A stretch of 64,000 bases of DNA from Claveliimonas monacensis (GTDB lineage Bacteria; Bacillota; Clostridia; Lachnospirales; Lachnospiraceae), in assembly GCF_014982975.1 (NCBI RefSeq), contig NZ_JADCKL010000001.1, positions 576,969-640,968 on the forward strand, read 5' to 3'. Positions 1-8,158 of the stretch are shown in pieces (positions within the stretch are counted from its first letter, which is position 1; the number at the start of each line of letters is the position of its first letter). Both the position numbers and the translations under genes were made by a program. Under the pieces are notes generated by a model. The model did no database searches, was not told the DNA's origin, and worked only from the letters and a program-made list of their open reading frames with translations.

Positions 1-624
1 GATGGTGGCATTGATCACGATGTCGCAGTCTTTTACAGCCTCTGCCAGCTTCTCCTTGTCGTCCAAGTCATCTACTGTGACAAGGCAGTCCGGGCATTTC
101 TGCGCCAGTTTCTCTTTTGTTCCCTCTGCTCTTGCATAGAACTCGTCTTTGATATTAAAGATGTGCACCTCTTTTGCTCCGTCCAGGGCAAACTGCACCT
201 GGATGGCTGTGGCAGCGCCGCCTGCTCCTAGGATCACTGCCTTTTTGCCCTTCACGTCAAAACCATTGAGAGCCAGGTTGTTCACAAAGCCGATACCGTC
301 TGTGATATGTCCTGTGATAACACCGTCATCATTGACAAAGGTGTTGCAGGCACCGATGATCTCTGCCGCCGGTGACAGCTTGTCCACCAGCTCTGCAGCA
401 ATGTTCTTGCAGGGCATGGTGAAGTTTCCGCCCCGCATTTTGAAAAGGCGGATGGCCTCAAATACTTTCGGCATCTGCTCCACAGTCACGTCGAACGCCA
501 GGTACGCGTAGTCCAGTCCGTCGTGCTGGAAGCTGAAGTTGTACATGGCCGGGGAACCAGAATGTCCCACCGGGCTTCCAAATAATGCCATCAGTCCTGT
601 ATGTCCAGAAATTCTTTTTTCCAT
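1..624 (-). CDS. aroE: Shikimate dehydrogenase family protein (partial, C-terminus beyond window)
   Basis: This is the N-terminal 208 codons of an NAD(P)-dependent shikimate/quinate dehydrogenase; the 3' end runs off the window. Visible family features are the substrate-loop SGSPAMYN (canonical SxSPxxHN), the catalytic-lysine strand NFTMPCK, ACNTF, a TDG aspartate motif and the Rossmann glycine motif GAGGAATA followed by DIVINAT. The usual NTDG is ITDG here, so the substrate range may differ from biosynthetic AroE. The ATG at 622-624 follows a good AGGAGG. The gene lies 50 nt downstream of the flavin reductase and is not next to other chorismate genes. A role in shikimate/quinate-type catabolism is therefore as likely as biosynthesis (inference). 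Confidence 0.85.
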   Translation of the reverse strand, partial: MEKRISGHTGLMALFGSPVGHSGSPAMYNFSFQHDGLDYAYLAFDVTVEQMPKVFEAIRLFKMRGGNFTMPCKNIAAELVDKLSPAAEIIGACNTFVNDDGVITGHITDGIGFVNNLALNGFDVKGKKAVILGAGGAATAIQVQFALDGAKEVHIFNIKDEFYARAEGTKEKLAQKCPDCLVTVDDLDDKEKLAEAVKDCDIVINATI

Positions 625-674
625 GATCTTTTCCTCCTCAATCATTCTTGCACTGTGCCTCTGCCCTGCTCCGC

Positions 675-2600
675 TTAGATCTGGATCGCGGCTGCGTAGG
701 CTTCTTTTGTGGCGTCCAGAGCTCTTCTTGCCCTTGTGGCGTCACCGATCACATAGACTTCCTGTCCAAGCTCTTCCAGCTGCTCGGCAAAAGGATTGTA
801 GTTTCTGAATCCCATGGAAAGGACAACAGAGTCAAATCCTCTCACTTCATGCATGGTTCCGTCCGGGGACTCATATGCTACGCCGTCCTCATAGAACTTG
901 CATACCTTTGCGTTTGTGATCTGTTTGATATCATAATTCTTAAAGTCTTCCATAAGGAATACTCTGTGCTCGTGGATCACGTCAGCGCCCACTGTGTCGC
1001 GGAACTCGATGACTGTCACATCATGCTCCTGCTCTCCTAAGAAGGCAGCTGTCTCGCAGCCCACCATACCGCCGCCTACGACAAGGACTTTCTTGCCGGC
1101 AGCTCTCTTGCCGTCCAGCAGGTCGGAGCCGTGGATGATAGCCGGGTTGTCGATGCCCTCGATAGGAAGGATCAGTGTGCGGGAACCAGTTGACACGATC
1201 ACTGCATCCGGTTTCTCTGCTTTCACAAAGTCCAGATCAACGGTTGTGTTTTTGTGGATCTTCACGCCGGCCTTCTCACATCTTACGATGTAGCTGCGGA
1301 TCATGTTTGTGATGTCACCTTTTCCGGGCGGGTAAGCAGCCAGACGCATATTTCCGCCCAGTCTGTCTGTGCTCTCGTACAGAGACACATCATGTCCTCT
1401 CTCCGCTGCGATAAAAGCTGCGCACATGCCGGCCACACCGCCGCCGATGACCATGACTTTCTTGGATTTCTCAGCCTTTTTCAGGCCCTCTGCCTCATGG
1501 CCCAGGAAGGGGTTTACAAGACAGCAGATCGGCTCGCCTTTGTACATGTTTGCCACACATCCCTGGAGACATGCGATACAGGGGAACATATCCTCCAGCT
1601 TATCGTTCATGGCCTTCTCAGGCATGCGGGGATCTGCCAGTGACTGGCGTCCGAAAGCCACCAGGTCCGCACGTCCTTCTCTTACCATCAGCTCTGCGAA
1701 ATATGGCTCTGTGTAGCGTCCCACTGTGATGACCGGGATGGACACAGCCTTTTTGATCTCTGTCACAAGATCAGCGGAAAATCCTGCATGTACAGCTGTT
1801 GGAGCCCACATATACTCGTCTTTGATATGCACGGCACGGGATACATGAAGTCCCTCCACGCCACAGTCTTCCAGATATGCTGCGATGGCTGCGCTGTCGT
1901 GTACGTCATCTCCGCCTTCCACTTCGTCGGAGCTGTTGATGCGGGCCAGGATGGCAACTTTGCCGCCCACTCTTCTCTTTACTTCCTCCACGATCAGACG
2001 CGGGAAGCGCATCCTGTTCTCAAAGTTTCCGCCGAATTCATCGGTACGCTTGTTGGTTCTCGGGGAAATGAAAGAATTCACAAGGTAGCCGTGAGCCATA
2101 TGGATCTCCACCGCGTCGGCTCCGCCCTTCATGGCGCGCTCAGCGGCATCGCCGTAGCCTTTTACCAGCTCATATACTGTCTCTGTCGGCACCTCCACCG
2201 GTGTGTCCTTTCCATATACAGAAGGGATGGCAGAAGCTGCCACGATCGGTGCGCCTGCGTTCACCGCATTTCCCTCCGGGCCTGCGTTCTGCAGCTGGAT
2301 GGAGACCTTTGCCCCCTCAGCGTGACAGGCATCTGTGATCTTCTTCAGGCTCTCAATGCTGTTGTCGTCATAGAGGCAGGGCTTTCTCGGTCCGCCTTTT
2401 GCGTTGTTGTGTACAACCGTCGCCTCAATGGTGATCAGTCCGAACTGTCCTTTTGCCCTCTCTGCGTAGTAGGCAACAGACTGGTCGCTCCATGTTCCGT
2501 CTGTGTTGGCAAAGTTATTGCCCATGGGCGGAACAACAAAGCGGTTTTTTACTGTCATAGGTCCAACCTGGATCGGGGAGAACATTGTCCTAAATTTCAT
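675..2600 (-). CDS. NADH:flavin oxidoreductase / 2,4-dienoyl-CoA reductase-like (Old Yellow Enzyme family)
   Basis: A 641-residue two-module flavoenzyme. Residues about 1-340 form an OYE TIM barrel (FSPIQVGPMTVKNRFVVPPM, EIHMAHGYLVNSFISPRTN, RTDEFGG). A Cys cluster CIACLQGCVANM...CC at about 340-360 should bind 4Fe-4S. Residues 385-641 form an FAD/NAD(P)-binding domain with GGGVAGM and GGGMVGCE. The architecture matches FadH, BaiCD/BaiH and other anaerobic enoate reductases that reduce activated C=C bonds using NAD(P)H. The ATG at 2600 is preferred over the upstream TTG at 2621 because GAGTGAGG lies 9 nt before it. It sits between the TIM-barrel protein and the AroE homologue, which suggests reduction of a hydroaromatic or enoate intermediate. 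The exact substrate cannot be called. Confidence 0.88.
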   Translation of the reverse strand: MKFRTMFSPIQVGPMTVKNRFVVPPMGNNFANTDGTWSDQSVAYYAERAKGQFGLITIEATVVHNNAKGGPRKPCLYDDNSIESLKKITDACHAEGAKVSIQLQNAGPEGNAVNAGAPIVAASAIPSVYGKDTPVEVPTETVYELVKGYGDAAERAMKGGADAVEIHMAHGYLVNSFISPRTNKRTDEFGGNFENRMRFPRLIVEEVKRRVGGKVAILARINSSDEVEGGDDVHDSAAIAAYLEDCGVEGLHVSRAVHIKDEYMWAPTAVHAGFSADLVTEIKKAVSIPVITVGRYTEPYFAELMVREGRADLVAFGRQSLADPRMPEKAMNDKLEDMFPCIACLQGCVANMYKGEPICCLVNPFLGHEAEGLKKAEKSKKVMVIGGGVAGMCAAFIAAERGHDVSLYESTDRLGGNMRLAAYPPGKGDITNMIRSYIVRCEKAGVKIHKNTTVDLDFVKAEKPDAVIVSTGSRTLILPIEGIDNPAIIHGSDLLDGKRAAGKKVLVVGGGMVGCETAAFLGEQEHDVTVIEFRDTVGADVIHEHRVFLMEDFKNYDIKQITNAKVCKFYEDGVAYESPDGTMHEVRGFDSVVLSMGFRNYNPFAEQLEELGQEVYVIGDATRARRALDATKEAYAAAIQI

Positions 2601-2701
2601 AATTTTTTTCCTCACTCTCAACTATTCATATATTCACTTACGGTTATTCTGACAGGTTTTTATCATTCCCGTCACTTTTTTAACACTCTTTGGCTGCGCA
2701 C

Positions 2702-2769
2702 ATCGGACTTATCTCTCCGATCATACGTAACCTCGAAATCGTGCCGCGCAAGTCAAAAAGATAAGTCCG
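2702..2769. repeat. Intergenic dyad with alternative hairpins
   Basis: The arms CGGACTTATCT (2704-2714) and AGATAAGTCCG (2759-2769) are perfect 11-bp complements, extended imperfectly outward. ATCGGA (2702-2707) can instead pair with TCCGAT (2716-2721), so two mutually exclusive hairpins can be drawn. It lies between two co-directional genes and may be an RNA processing, attenuation or small palindromic element. Confidence 0.5.
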
Positions 2770-2801
2770 AATGTCTGCGTTACTGTTTTCTTTTATTCTT
2801 C

Positions 2802-3641
2802 TTAGTCCTCAACCATTTCCGGCCATGCTTCTTTTAACACTTTTTCTGTGTTTTCATATGTATAAGCAGCAGCCTCTTTCAATCCTCTTGAAAGGATCTC
2901 ATCAGAGATGACTTCCACACCGATAACCTTCGGGTCAACCCCGGCATCCTTGATCATCTTCACGAAACCAGCTGTGTCTTTCGCACCTGTTCCGGGAGCG
3001 AGACGGTCATGCATGGACTCATCTCTCAGGATGGATTTTGCATACGGTCTGTCATAGGCATCGTTGATCTGGATGGAGATGACTTTCTTCGCCATCTCCT
3101 CTGTCAGGATGTCGTATGGCTGATCTGCTCTTACCCAGTGCCATGTATCCAGGATCATGTATGCGTTCTCAGCGCCGGAGGCTTTCACTACATCCCATGC
3201 TTTTTTCAGATCCGGGATTCCGCTGTAGGGCATTGGCTCTACGCCGATGATCCGCTTGCCGGCTCTGTGGCAGAGCTCTTTTAATTTCTGTGCTGTGTGC
3301 TCAACAGAGTAGTTTTCCATCAGTCCGCAGTTGATGTGGTTCACGCCGAACAGGTCGCACATATGGAAGCACATCTGCTCTTTGTATTTCTGTTCGTAGG
3401 AGCGGTTGTCCTCTGCCCACTGCACAATATACTCAACCTCTGTCACCTTCATGCCGTGCTTGTCAAGGATTGCCAGAATGTCCTCATCATAGAGTCCCTC
3501 GTTCAGCGCATCCACGTATGTCTCTGCGCGAAGGCCGATACCCTCGTATCCTGCTTCTTTTGCAGCGATCACACGATCCTCAAATTTGCACTGGTCGCCT
3601 AATGTCCATGAGCTGACTGTGATTGGATTTTTCTTTGACAT
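2802..3641 (-). CDS. Sugar phosphate isomerase/epimerase-like TIM-barrel protein (AP_endonuc_2 family)
   Basis: A 279-residue xylose-isomerase-like TIM barrel with typical metal-site strands: GVEPMPYSG, MILDTWHWVRADQPYD, IQINDAYDRP and VIGVEVISDEI, which supply the expected Glu, Asp/His, Asp and Glu ligands for a divalent metal. This superfamily includes sugar isomerases, inosose dehydratases, hydroxypyruvate isomerases and 3-dehydroshikimate dehydratases. It is the first gene of a minus-strand unit with the flavin reductase and the shikimate dehydrogenase homologue, under the promoter at 3724-3752, so a hydroaromatic substrate such as dehydroshikimate is a reasonable guess. No motif proves it. 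The ATG follows a GGAGAA-type ribosome binding site. Confidence 0.75.
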   Translation of the reverse strand: MSKKNPITVSSWTLGDQCKFEDRVIAAKEAGYEGIGLRAETYVDALNEGLYDEDILAILDKHGMKVTEVEYIVQWAEDNRSYEQKYKEQMCFHMCDLFGVNHINCGLMENYSVEHTAQKLKELCHRAGKRIIGVEPMPYSGIPDLKKAWDVVKASGAENAYMILDTWHWVRADQPYDILTEEMAKKVISIQINDAYDRPYAKSILRDESMHDRLAPGTGAKDTAGFVKMIKDAGVDPKVIGVEVISDEILSRGLKEAAAYTYENTEKVLKEAWPEMVED

Positions 3642-3666
3642 AGTTTTTTCTCCTTCCGTTGTTAAA

Positions 3667-3700
3667 ATTGAACACTTCTCTTACTTTTTCTTCGTTCAAT
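3667..3700. promoter_or_regulatory. Dyad in the leader of the catabolic operon (candidate operator)
   Basis: Perfect 7-bp arms ATTGAAC (3667-3673) and GTTCAAT (3694-3700) are separated by 20 bp, between the minus-strand promoter and the TIM-barrel gene start. The spacing suits a LysR-type or other dimeric regulator, or an RNA hairpin. The 10-mer TTGTTAAAAT also occurs twice nearby (3659-3668 and 3735-3744). Confidence 0.4.
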
Positions 3701-3723
3701 CTTGTGATATTTACTATGCCTTT

Positions 3724-3752
3724 ATTATATTCTATTGTTAAAATAAAAACAA
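3724..3752 (-). promoter_or_regulatory. Promoter of the TIM-barrel/OYE/aroE operon
   Basis: On the minus strand, the -35 box TTGTTT (3747-3752) and a perfect -10 box TATAAT (3724-3729) are 17 bp apart, about 85 nt upstream of the first gene. Confidence 0.65.
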
Positions 3753-3795
3753 ATTCATAATGTAGCACGAATTCATAGAAACTATTTATGGTTTG

Positions 3796-3804
3796 TGATA
3801 AAAT
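3796..3804 (+). promoter_or_regulatory. Extended -10 promoter of the LysR gene
   Basis: TGATAAAAT is an extended -10 element (TGn plus TAAAAT) 30 nt upstream of the LysR start. No good -35 box is seen, which is usual for extended -10 promoters. AGGAGG at 3822-3827 precedes the ATG. Confidence 0.5.
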
Positions 3805-3834
3805 ATATCTAATATATACACAGGAGGAACCCTG

Positions 3835-4722
3835 ATGAACCTATATCATTTACGGTATTTCGTGACACTTGCTCATCTGGAGCACTATACAAAGGCAGCG
3901 GAGCTGCTGTCTATCACCCAGCCCAGCCTCAGCCATGCCATCTCGTCTCTGGAAAGCGAGCTGGGCGTAAAACTGTTTGAAAAGGAGGGGCGCAATATCG
4001 TCCTGACCAAATGCGGACAGGCTTTTCTCGAGGACGTGGAGCAGTCTCTGAGCATTCTGGACTCCAGTGTGAACAAGCTGCAGATGACAGGCAGCGGCGA
4101 GGGGCAGATCGACATCGCCGTCCTGCGCACTCTGAGCACACATCTTGTCCCCGGCCTGGTGCGGGACTATATTAAGGAACATCCCAAGCAGAACATTGAT
4201 TTCCGCTTTCACAACTCCACCGGACTTACACCGGACATGATCGAGGGGCTCAAAAGCCGGAAGTACGATATTGCCTTCTGCTCCAAAATGGAAAATGAGC
4301 CGGCTATTGAATTCATTCCCGTGTCCAAGCAGGAACTGGTACTGATCGTCCCCAACGGTCATCCGCTGTGCACCCGGGACGAGATCGACCTGGCTGACAC
4401 GCTGCCCTATCCCCATATCGGTTTTTCCCGGCGAAGCGGTCTGCGCCCCATCATTGACAAGCTGTTCAAGGAGTGCAAAGGCCAGCCCCAGTATACCTAC
4501 GAGGTGGAGGAGGACCAGGCTGTGGCAGGTCTTGTGTCCGCCGGCTTCGGCATCGCTGTGGTGCCCCACATGGCTCTCCTTGCCTACATGCCGGTGCAGA
4601 TCATCCGCATCGTCAATCCCACCTGGGAGCGGATGTTCTACATGTGCACCCTGAAGGACGTGTACCAGGCGCCCGCCATCAACGACTTCAAAGAATTTGT
4701 AAAACGCCACGCAACTGTTTAA
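3835..4722 (+). CDS. LysR family transcriptional regulator
   Basis: A 295-residue LysR-type activator/repressor. The N-terminal winged helix-turn-helix (MNLYHLRYFVTLAHLEHYTKA, then ITQPSLSHAISSLESELG and LFEKEGR) is followed by a periplasmic-binding-protein-like effector domain from about residue 90 to 290. The gene is divergent from the TIM-barrel/OYE/aroE operon and shares a 193-bp intergenic region with it. That is the classic arrangement for a LysR protein controlling its neighbour in response to a pathway metabolite. The effector is not identifiable from sequence. Confidence 0.93.
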   Translation: MNLYHLRYFVTLAHLEHYTKAAELLSITQPSLSHAISSLESELGVKLFEKEGRNIVLTKCGQAFLEDVEQSLSILDSSVNKLQMTGSGEGQIDIAVLRTLSTHLVPGLVRDYIKEHPKQNIDFRFHNSTGLTPDMIEGLKSRKYDIAFCSKMENEPAIEFIPVSKQELVLIVPNGHPLCTRDEIDLADTLPYPHIGFSRRSGLRPIIDKLFKECKGQPQYTYEVEEDQAVAGLVSAGFGIAVVPHMALLAYMPVQIIRIVNPTWERMFYMCTLKDVYQAPAINDFKEFVKRHATV

Positions 4723-4724
4723 TA

Positions 4725-5002
4725 GGGGACGTAATCCTTTTAAAAAGTATTACGTCCGAAATCACTTTAACTGGTGTGTAATTGTGCAAACCCACAACTA
4801 TCTTTTTACACATTTCCCATAAAAAGTGATGATTTATCTGTCAAAAAAGCGAGAGCCTCTTCCGTAAAACACGGGAGAAACTCTCGCTTTTTCTTTTATG
4901 ATCCGTCAAACGAAACCAAACACTGCATTGGTTCATCTGACACAATTACACACCAGTTGGTTTAAATCCGGACGTAACACTTTTAAAGAATATTACGTCC
5001 CC
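4725..5002. mobile_element. MITE-like palindromic element, 62-bp terminal inverted repeats
   Basis: The left end (4725-4786) and right end (4941-5002) are inverted copies of one another: GGGGACGTAAT, then TTACGTCCG, then AACTGGTGTGTAATTGTG, with a few mismatches between these blocks. Each end holds its own small hairpin (GGACGTAAT against ATTACGTCC). The element exactly fills the space between the convergent lysR and gpsA stop codons and carries a terminator in its centre. It encodes no protein. No clear target duplication is seen at the borders. It could be a miniature transposable element or a large bidirectional terminator structure. Confidence 0.6.
4843..4896. terminator. Bidirectional rho-independent terminator between lysR and gpsA
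   Basis: AAAAAAGCGAGAG (4843-4855) pairs with CTCTCGCTTTTT (4881-4892). The A-run on one side and T-run on the other would serve both convergent genes. Confidence 0.75.
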
Positions 5003-5004
5003 AT

Positions 5005-6015
5005 CTAACTCCAGGGTTTTGCGTTATGCTCTGCCTTGCCTTTGCGCATCATCAGATCGTACACGGCTTCTTTTGCATCCTTATCTTCAAAGAGGATGGC
5101 ATTGACCTGCTCGATAATGGGAAGGTCCACACCGTATTTCTTTCCGAGGGCTACAGCGGCCTTTGTGGAGTAAACGCCCTCCACCACCATCTTCACCTCA
5201 TCCATGGCCTCCTGCATGGTCTTGCCCTGCCCCATCAGGTAGCCGGCCTTCCGGTTCCGGCTGTGGACACTGGCGCAGGTCACGATCAGGTCGCCGATGC
5301 CGGTAAGTCCCATAAAGCTCTCCAGGGCTCCGCCCATCTTGACACCCAGGCGTGCGATCTCGTGGATCCCCCTTGTGATGAGGGCTGCCTTTGTGTTGTC
5401 CCCGTATCCCAGTCCGTCGGCCATACCTGCAGCCAGAGCGATGACATTTTTCAGGGAACCGCCCAGCTCAATGCCCAGGATATCCGGGCTTGTATAGACG
5501 CGGAACACCTCGTTCATAAACATCTCCTGGAGGTACTCTGCGGTCTCCTTTGTCTTTGCGCCCACAACCACACTTGTGGGGATCTGCCGTCCCACTTCCT
5601 CCGCATGGCTGGGTCCGGACAGGACAGCCACATTGGCCTGAGGAATCTCCTCCTCGATCTGCTCGGAGAGGGTCATCAGCGTGGACTCCTCAATCCCCTT
5701 TGCCACATTCACGAGAATCTGCCCCTCTTTTACATAGGGACACATGTTTCTGGCTGTGCTTCTCGTAAAAGTAGAAGGCACTGCCAGGACGACAAAATCC
5801 TTGTCCGTCACAGTCTTCTCCATGTCTGTGGTAAACTCCATATCCTTCGGGATCTTCACCCCAGGCAGCTTGCTCTTGTGCTCCCTCTCTCTGGAGAGCA
5901 TCTCCACTTCCTCCTCATTGATGGACCAGACGATCACCTCATGCCCATTCTTGTGGAGAAGAAGCGACAGGGCTGTCCCCCAGCTTCCGGCTCCCATAAT
6001 CCCAACTTTTGCCAT
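5005..6015 (-). CDS. gpsA: Glycerol-3-phosphate dehydrogenase [NAD(P)+]
   Basis: The enzyme reduces dihydroxyacetone phosphate to sn-glycerol 3-phosphate, the phospholipid backbone precursor. The 336-residue length is typical. Residues 1-15 carry the Rossmann motif GIMGAGSWGTAL. Family signatures include VLSGPSHAEE, the catalytic-lysine region ELGGSLKNVIALAAGM, and TGIGDLIVTC with SRNRKAGYLMGQG. It is last in the order DUF512 protein, der, plsY, gpsA. The neighbouring plsY acylates its product, so the two genes form one metabolic step pair. Confidence 0.97.
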   Translation of the reverse strand: MAKVGIMGAGSWGTALSLLLHKNGHEVIVWSINEEEVEMLSREREHKSKLPGVKIPKDMEFTTDMEKTVTDKDFVVLAVPSTFTRSTARNMCPYVKEGQILVNVAKGIEESTLMTLSEQIEEEIPQANVAVLSGPSHAEEVGRQIPTSVVVGAKTKETAEYLQEMFMNEVFRVYTSPDILGIELGGSLKNVIALAAGMADGLGYGDNTKAALITRGIHEIARLGVKMGGALESFMGLTGIGDLIVTCASVHSRNRKAGYLMGQGKTMQEAMDEVKMVVEGVYSTKAAVALGKKYGVDLPIIEQVNAILFEDKDAKEAVYDLMMRKGKAEHNAKPWS

Positions 6016-6114
6016 AATCTTCCTCCTTCCCGGCCCGCCTGCATATCCTGACGGGGCAGGGCCGCATACTCTGTTTATAAAGACGGTTCACTGGACCGTT
6101 CTATTCGCTCGCTA

Positions 6115-6762
6115 TTATTTGCTCCTGCCCACACTCAGCTTGTTCTCTGTGCCGTTCATCAGGCGTCCGATGTTAGCTTTGTGCTTGTAAAATGCTGAGA
6201 CAACCACAAGCGCCGCCAGCACGTACATTTCCGTCAGATGACTGCCGTCCACATGGAAACCTCCCATCTGCCCGTACACGACCACGCAGATAAAATATGT
6301 AACCACAACCACGAGGGACCCCACGGATACATACTTGGTGGCTGCCACGCTGATGAGAAATACAGCCAGGCAGATCAGCATGATCCAGATATTCCATGTA
6401 GTGATGATAATGCCGGCAGTGACCGCAATGCCCTTTCCGCCCTTAAACTTCATATAAAACGGATAATTGTGTCCCAGGATAGCTCCCAGGCCTGCATACT
6501 GGGAGAGGACCGGCATGATATCGCCGTGCGCTCCTCCGAAGATCAGTCGCACGACAAGAACAGCGAACACGCATTTGAGGCAGTCTCCAAGGAGAGTAAT
6601 GACACCCGCCTTCCAACCCATCGTGCGCAGAGCGTTGGTCGTTCCCGCATTTCCGCTCCCCTTTGTGCGGATGTCAATATGCTGCGTCTTTCCGTACAGA
6701 TATCCTGTCTGGATCAGCCCGAAAGCATATCCGATGGCCAGACAAATAACTCGTTCTAACAT
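6115..6762 (-). CDS. plsY: Glycerol-3-phosphate acyltransferase PlsY
   Basis: An integral membrane acyltransferase that transfers an acyl group from acyl-phosphate to glycerol 3-phosphate, giving lysophosphatidate. It has 215 residues and several hydrophobic segments. The family loops are visible: GSGNAGTTNALRTMG (phosphate loop), GHNYPFYMKFKGGKGIAVT and a later SxGS-type segment (VSVGSLVVV). It starts 2 nt after der ends, so the two are probably translationally coupled. It feeds on the product of downstream gpsA. Confidence 0.96.
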   Translation of the reverse strand: MLERVICLAIGYAFGLIQTGYLYGKTQHIDIRTKGSGNAGTTNALRTMGWKAGVITLLGDCLKCVFAVLVVRLIFGGAHGDIMPVLSQYAGLGAILGHNYPFYMKFKGGKGIAVTAGIIITTWNIWIMLICLAVFLISVAATKYVSVGSLVVVVTYFICVVVYGQMGGFHVDGSHLTEMYVLAALVVVSAFYKHKANIGRLMNGTENKLSVGRSK

Positions 6763-6764
6763 GA

Positions 6765-8093
6765 TTACTGCTCCTTCTCCTTCCGCTGGCGGATAAAGAA
6801 TTTAAGAGACGTCCCCTTAAATCCAAAGGCCTCCCGGATTTTATTTTCCAGATACCTGGTATATGAAAAATGCATCAGCTCTTTATCATTGACAAAAATG
6901 ACAAAGCTGGGCGGCTTCACCGCCACCTGAGTGATATAGAAAAGCTTCAGTCTCTTTCCCTTGTCTGAAGGCGGCTGCTGCATGGCCACAGCCTCCATCA
7001 TGATCTCATTGAGAACGCCCGTGGCCACCCGGAGGTTCTGGTTCTGGATCACCATATCGATCTTCTCAAACAGCTTGTGAAGTCTCTGGCCGCTCTTGGC
7101 GGACACATACATGATCTCTGCGTAGGGCATGAAAGAGAGAACCTGGCGCACCTTGTTCTCGTACTCCCGCATGGTCTTGTCGTTTTTCTCGATGGCATCC
7201 CACTTGTTCACCACAATAATGATGCCCTTTCCTCTCTCGTGGGCAATGCCTGCGATCTTGGCATCCTGCTCTGTGACTCCTTCTGTGGCGTCAATGACGA
7301 CCAGCACCACATCCGCCCTCTCCACAGCTGTCACTGTACGGATGATACTGTACCGCTCCAGCTCCTCCTTGATCTTGTTCTTCCGGCGAAGGCCCGCTGT
7401 GTCGATAAACACATACTCTTTTCCGTCATGGACCACCTCTGTGTCAATGGCATCCCGGGTGGTTCCGGCAATATCGGACACGATCACTCTCTGCTCGCCC
7501 AGAAGCTTATTGATAATGGAAGACTTGCCTACATTGGGCTTGCCTACAATGGCCACCCTGGGCCGCTCGTCCTCCTCCTCTTCCCCTGCGTGTTCCGGGA
7601 AATGAGCGATCAGGGCATCCAGCATATCTCCCAGTCCAAGCCTGGAAGATGCAGAAATCGGAATGGGATCCCCGATCCCCAGATTATAGAACTCATAAAC
7701 ATCTGCCATGAACTTATCAAAATTGTCTACTTTATTTACTACAAGAAGCACCGGCTTGCCGGACCGCCGCAGCATATCCGCCACCTTGGCATCCGCGTCC
7801 TGAAGTCCCTGGCGCACATCCGTCAGGAAAAGAATGACATCCGCTGTATCTATGGCAATCTGCGCCTGCTCCCGCATCTGGGAGAGGATCACATCTTTGC
7901 TCTCCGGCTCGATCCCTCCGGTGTCGATCAGCGTAAATTCACGGTCCAGCCATGACACCTCCGCATAGATGCGGTCCCTTGTCACGCCCGGCGTGTCTTT
8001 TACGATGGAGATCTTCTCACCGGCCAGCACATTAAATAAAGTGGATTTTCCCACGTTTGGCCGCCCCACGACGGCTACTACTGGTTTGCTCAT
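6765..8093 (-). CDS. der: Ribosome-assembly GTPase Der (EngA)
   Basis: An essential tandem-GTPase involved in 50S subunit maturation. Two G domains are evident: the first with GRPNVGKST near residue 8, DTGG and NKVD, the second with GKPNVGKSS near residue 185, DTAG and NKWD. A C-terminal KH-like domain ends in a basic tail. The 442-residue length is normal. It sits directly upstream of plsY and downstream of the DUF512 radical SAM gene, an order common in Clostridia. Confidence 0.97.
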   Translation of the reverse strand: MSKPVVAVVGRPNVGKSTLFNVLAGEKISIVKDTPGVTRDRIYAEVSWLDREFTLIDTGGIEPESKDVILSQMREQAQIAIDTADVILFLTDVRQGLQDADAKVADMLRRSGKPVLLVVNKVDNFDKFMADVYEFYNLGIGDPIPISASSRLGLGDMLDALIAHFPEHAGEEEEDERPRVAIVGKPNVGKSSIINKLLGEQRVIVSDIAGTTRDAIDTEVVHDGKEYVFIDTAGLRRKNKIKEELERYSIIRTVTAVERADVVLVVIDATEGVTEQDAKIAGIAHERGKGIIIVVNKWDAIEKNDKTMREYENKVRQVLSFMPYAEIMYVSAKSGQRLHKLFEKIDMVIQNQNLRVATGVLNEIMMEAVAMQQPPSDKGKRLKLFYITQVAVKPPSFVIFVNDKELMHFSYTRYLENKIREAFGFKGTSLKFFIRQRKEKEQ

Positions 8094-8158
8094 ATTGCTC
8101 TCCTTCTCAAATTACTGACATTTTATCTCTCGCCCGGCCTCTGACTGACCGGATCTTT

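Noticed and set aside
4721..5006. Target-site duplication flanking the palindromic element
   Set aside because: The flanks (AATA and ATCT) do not match, so insertion by a transposase cannot be shown from this copy alone.
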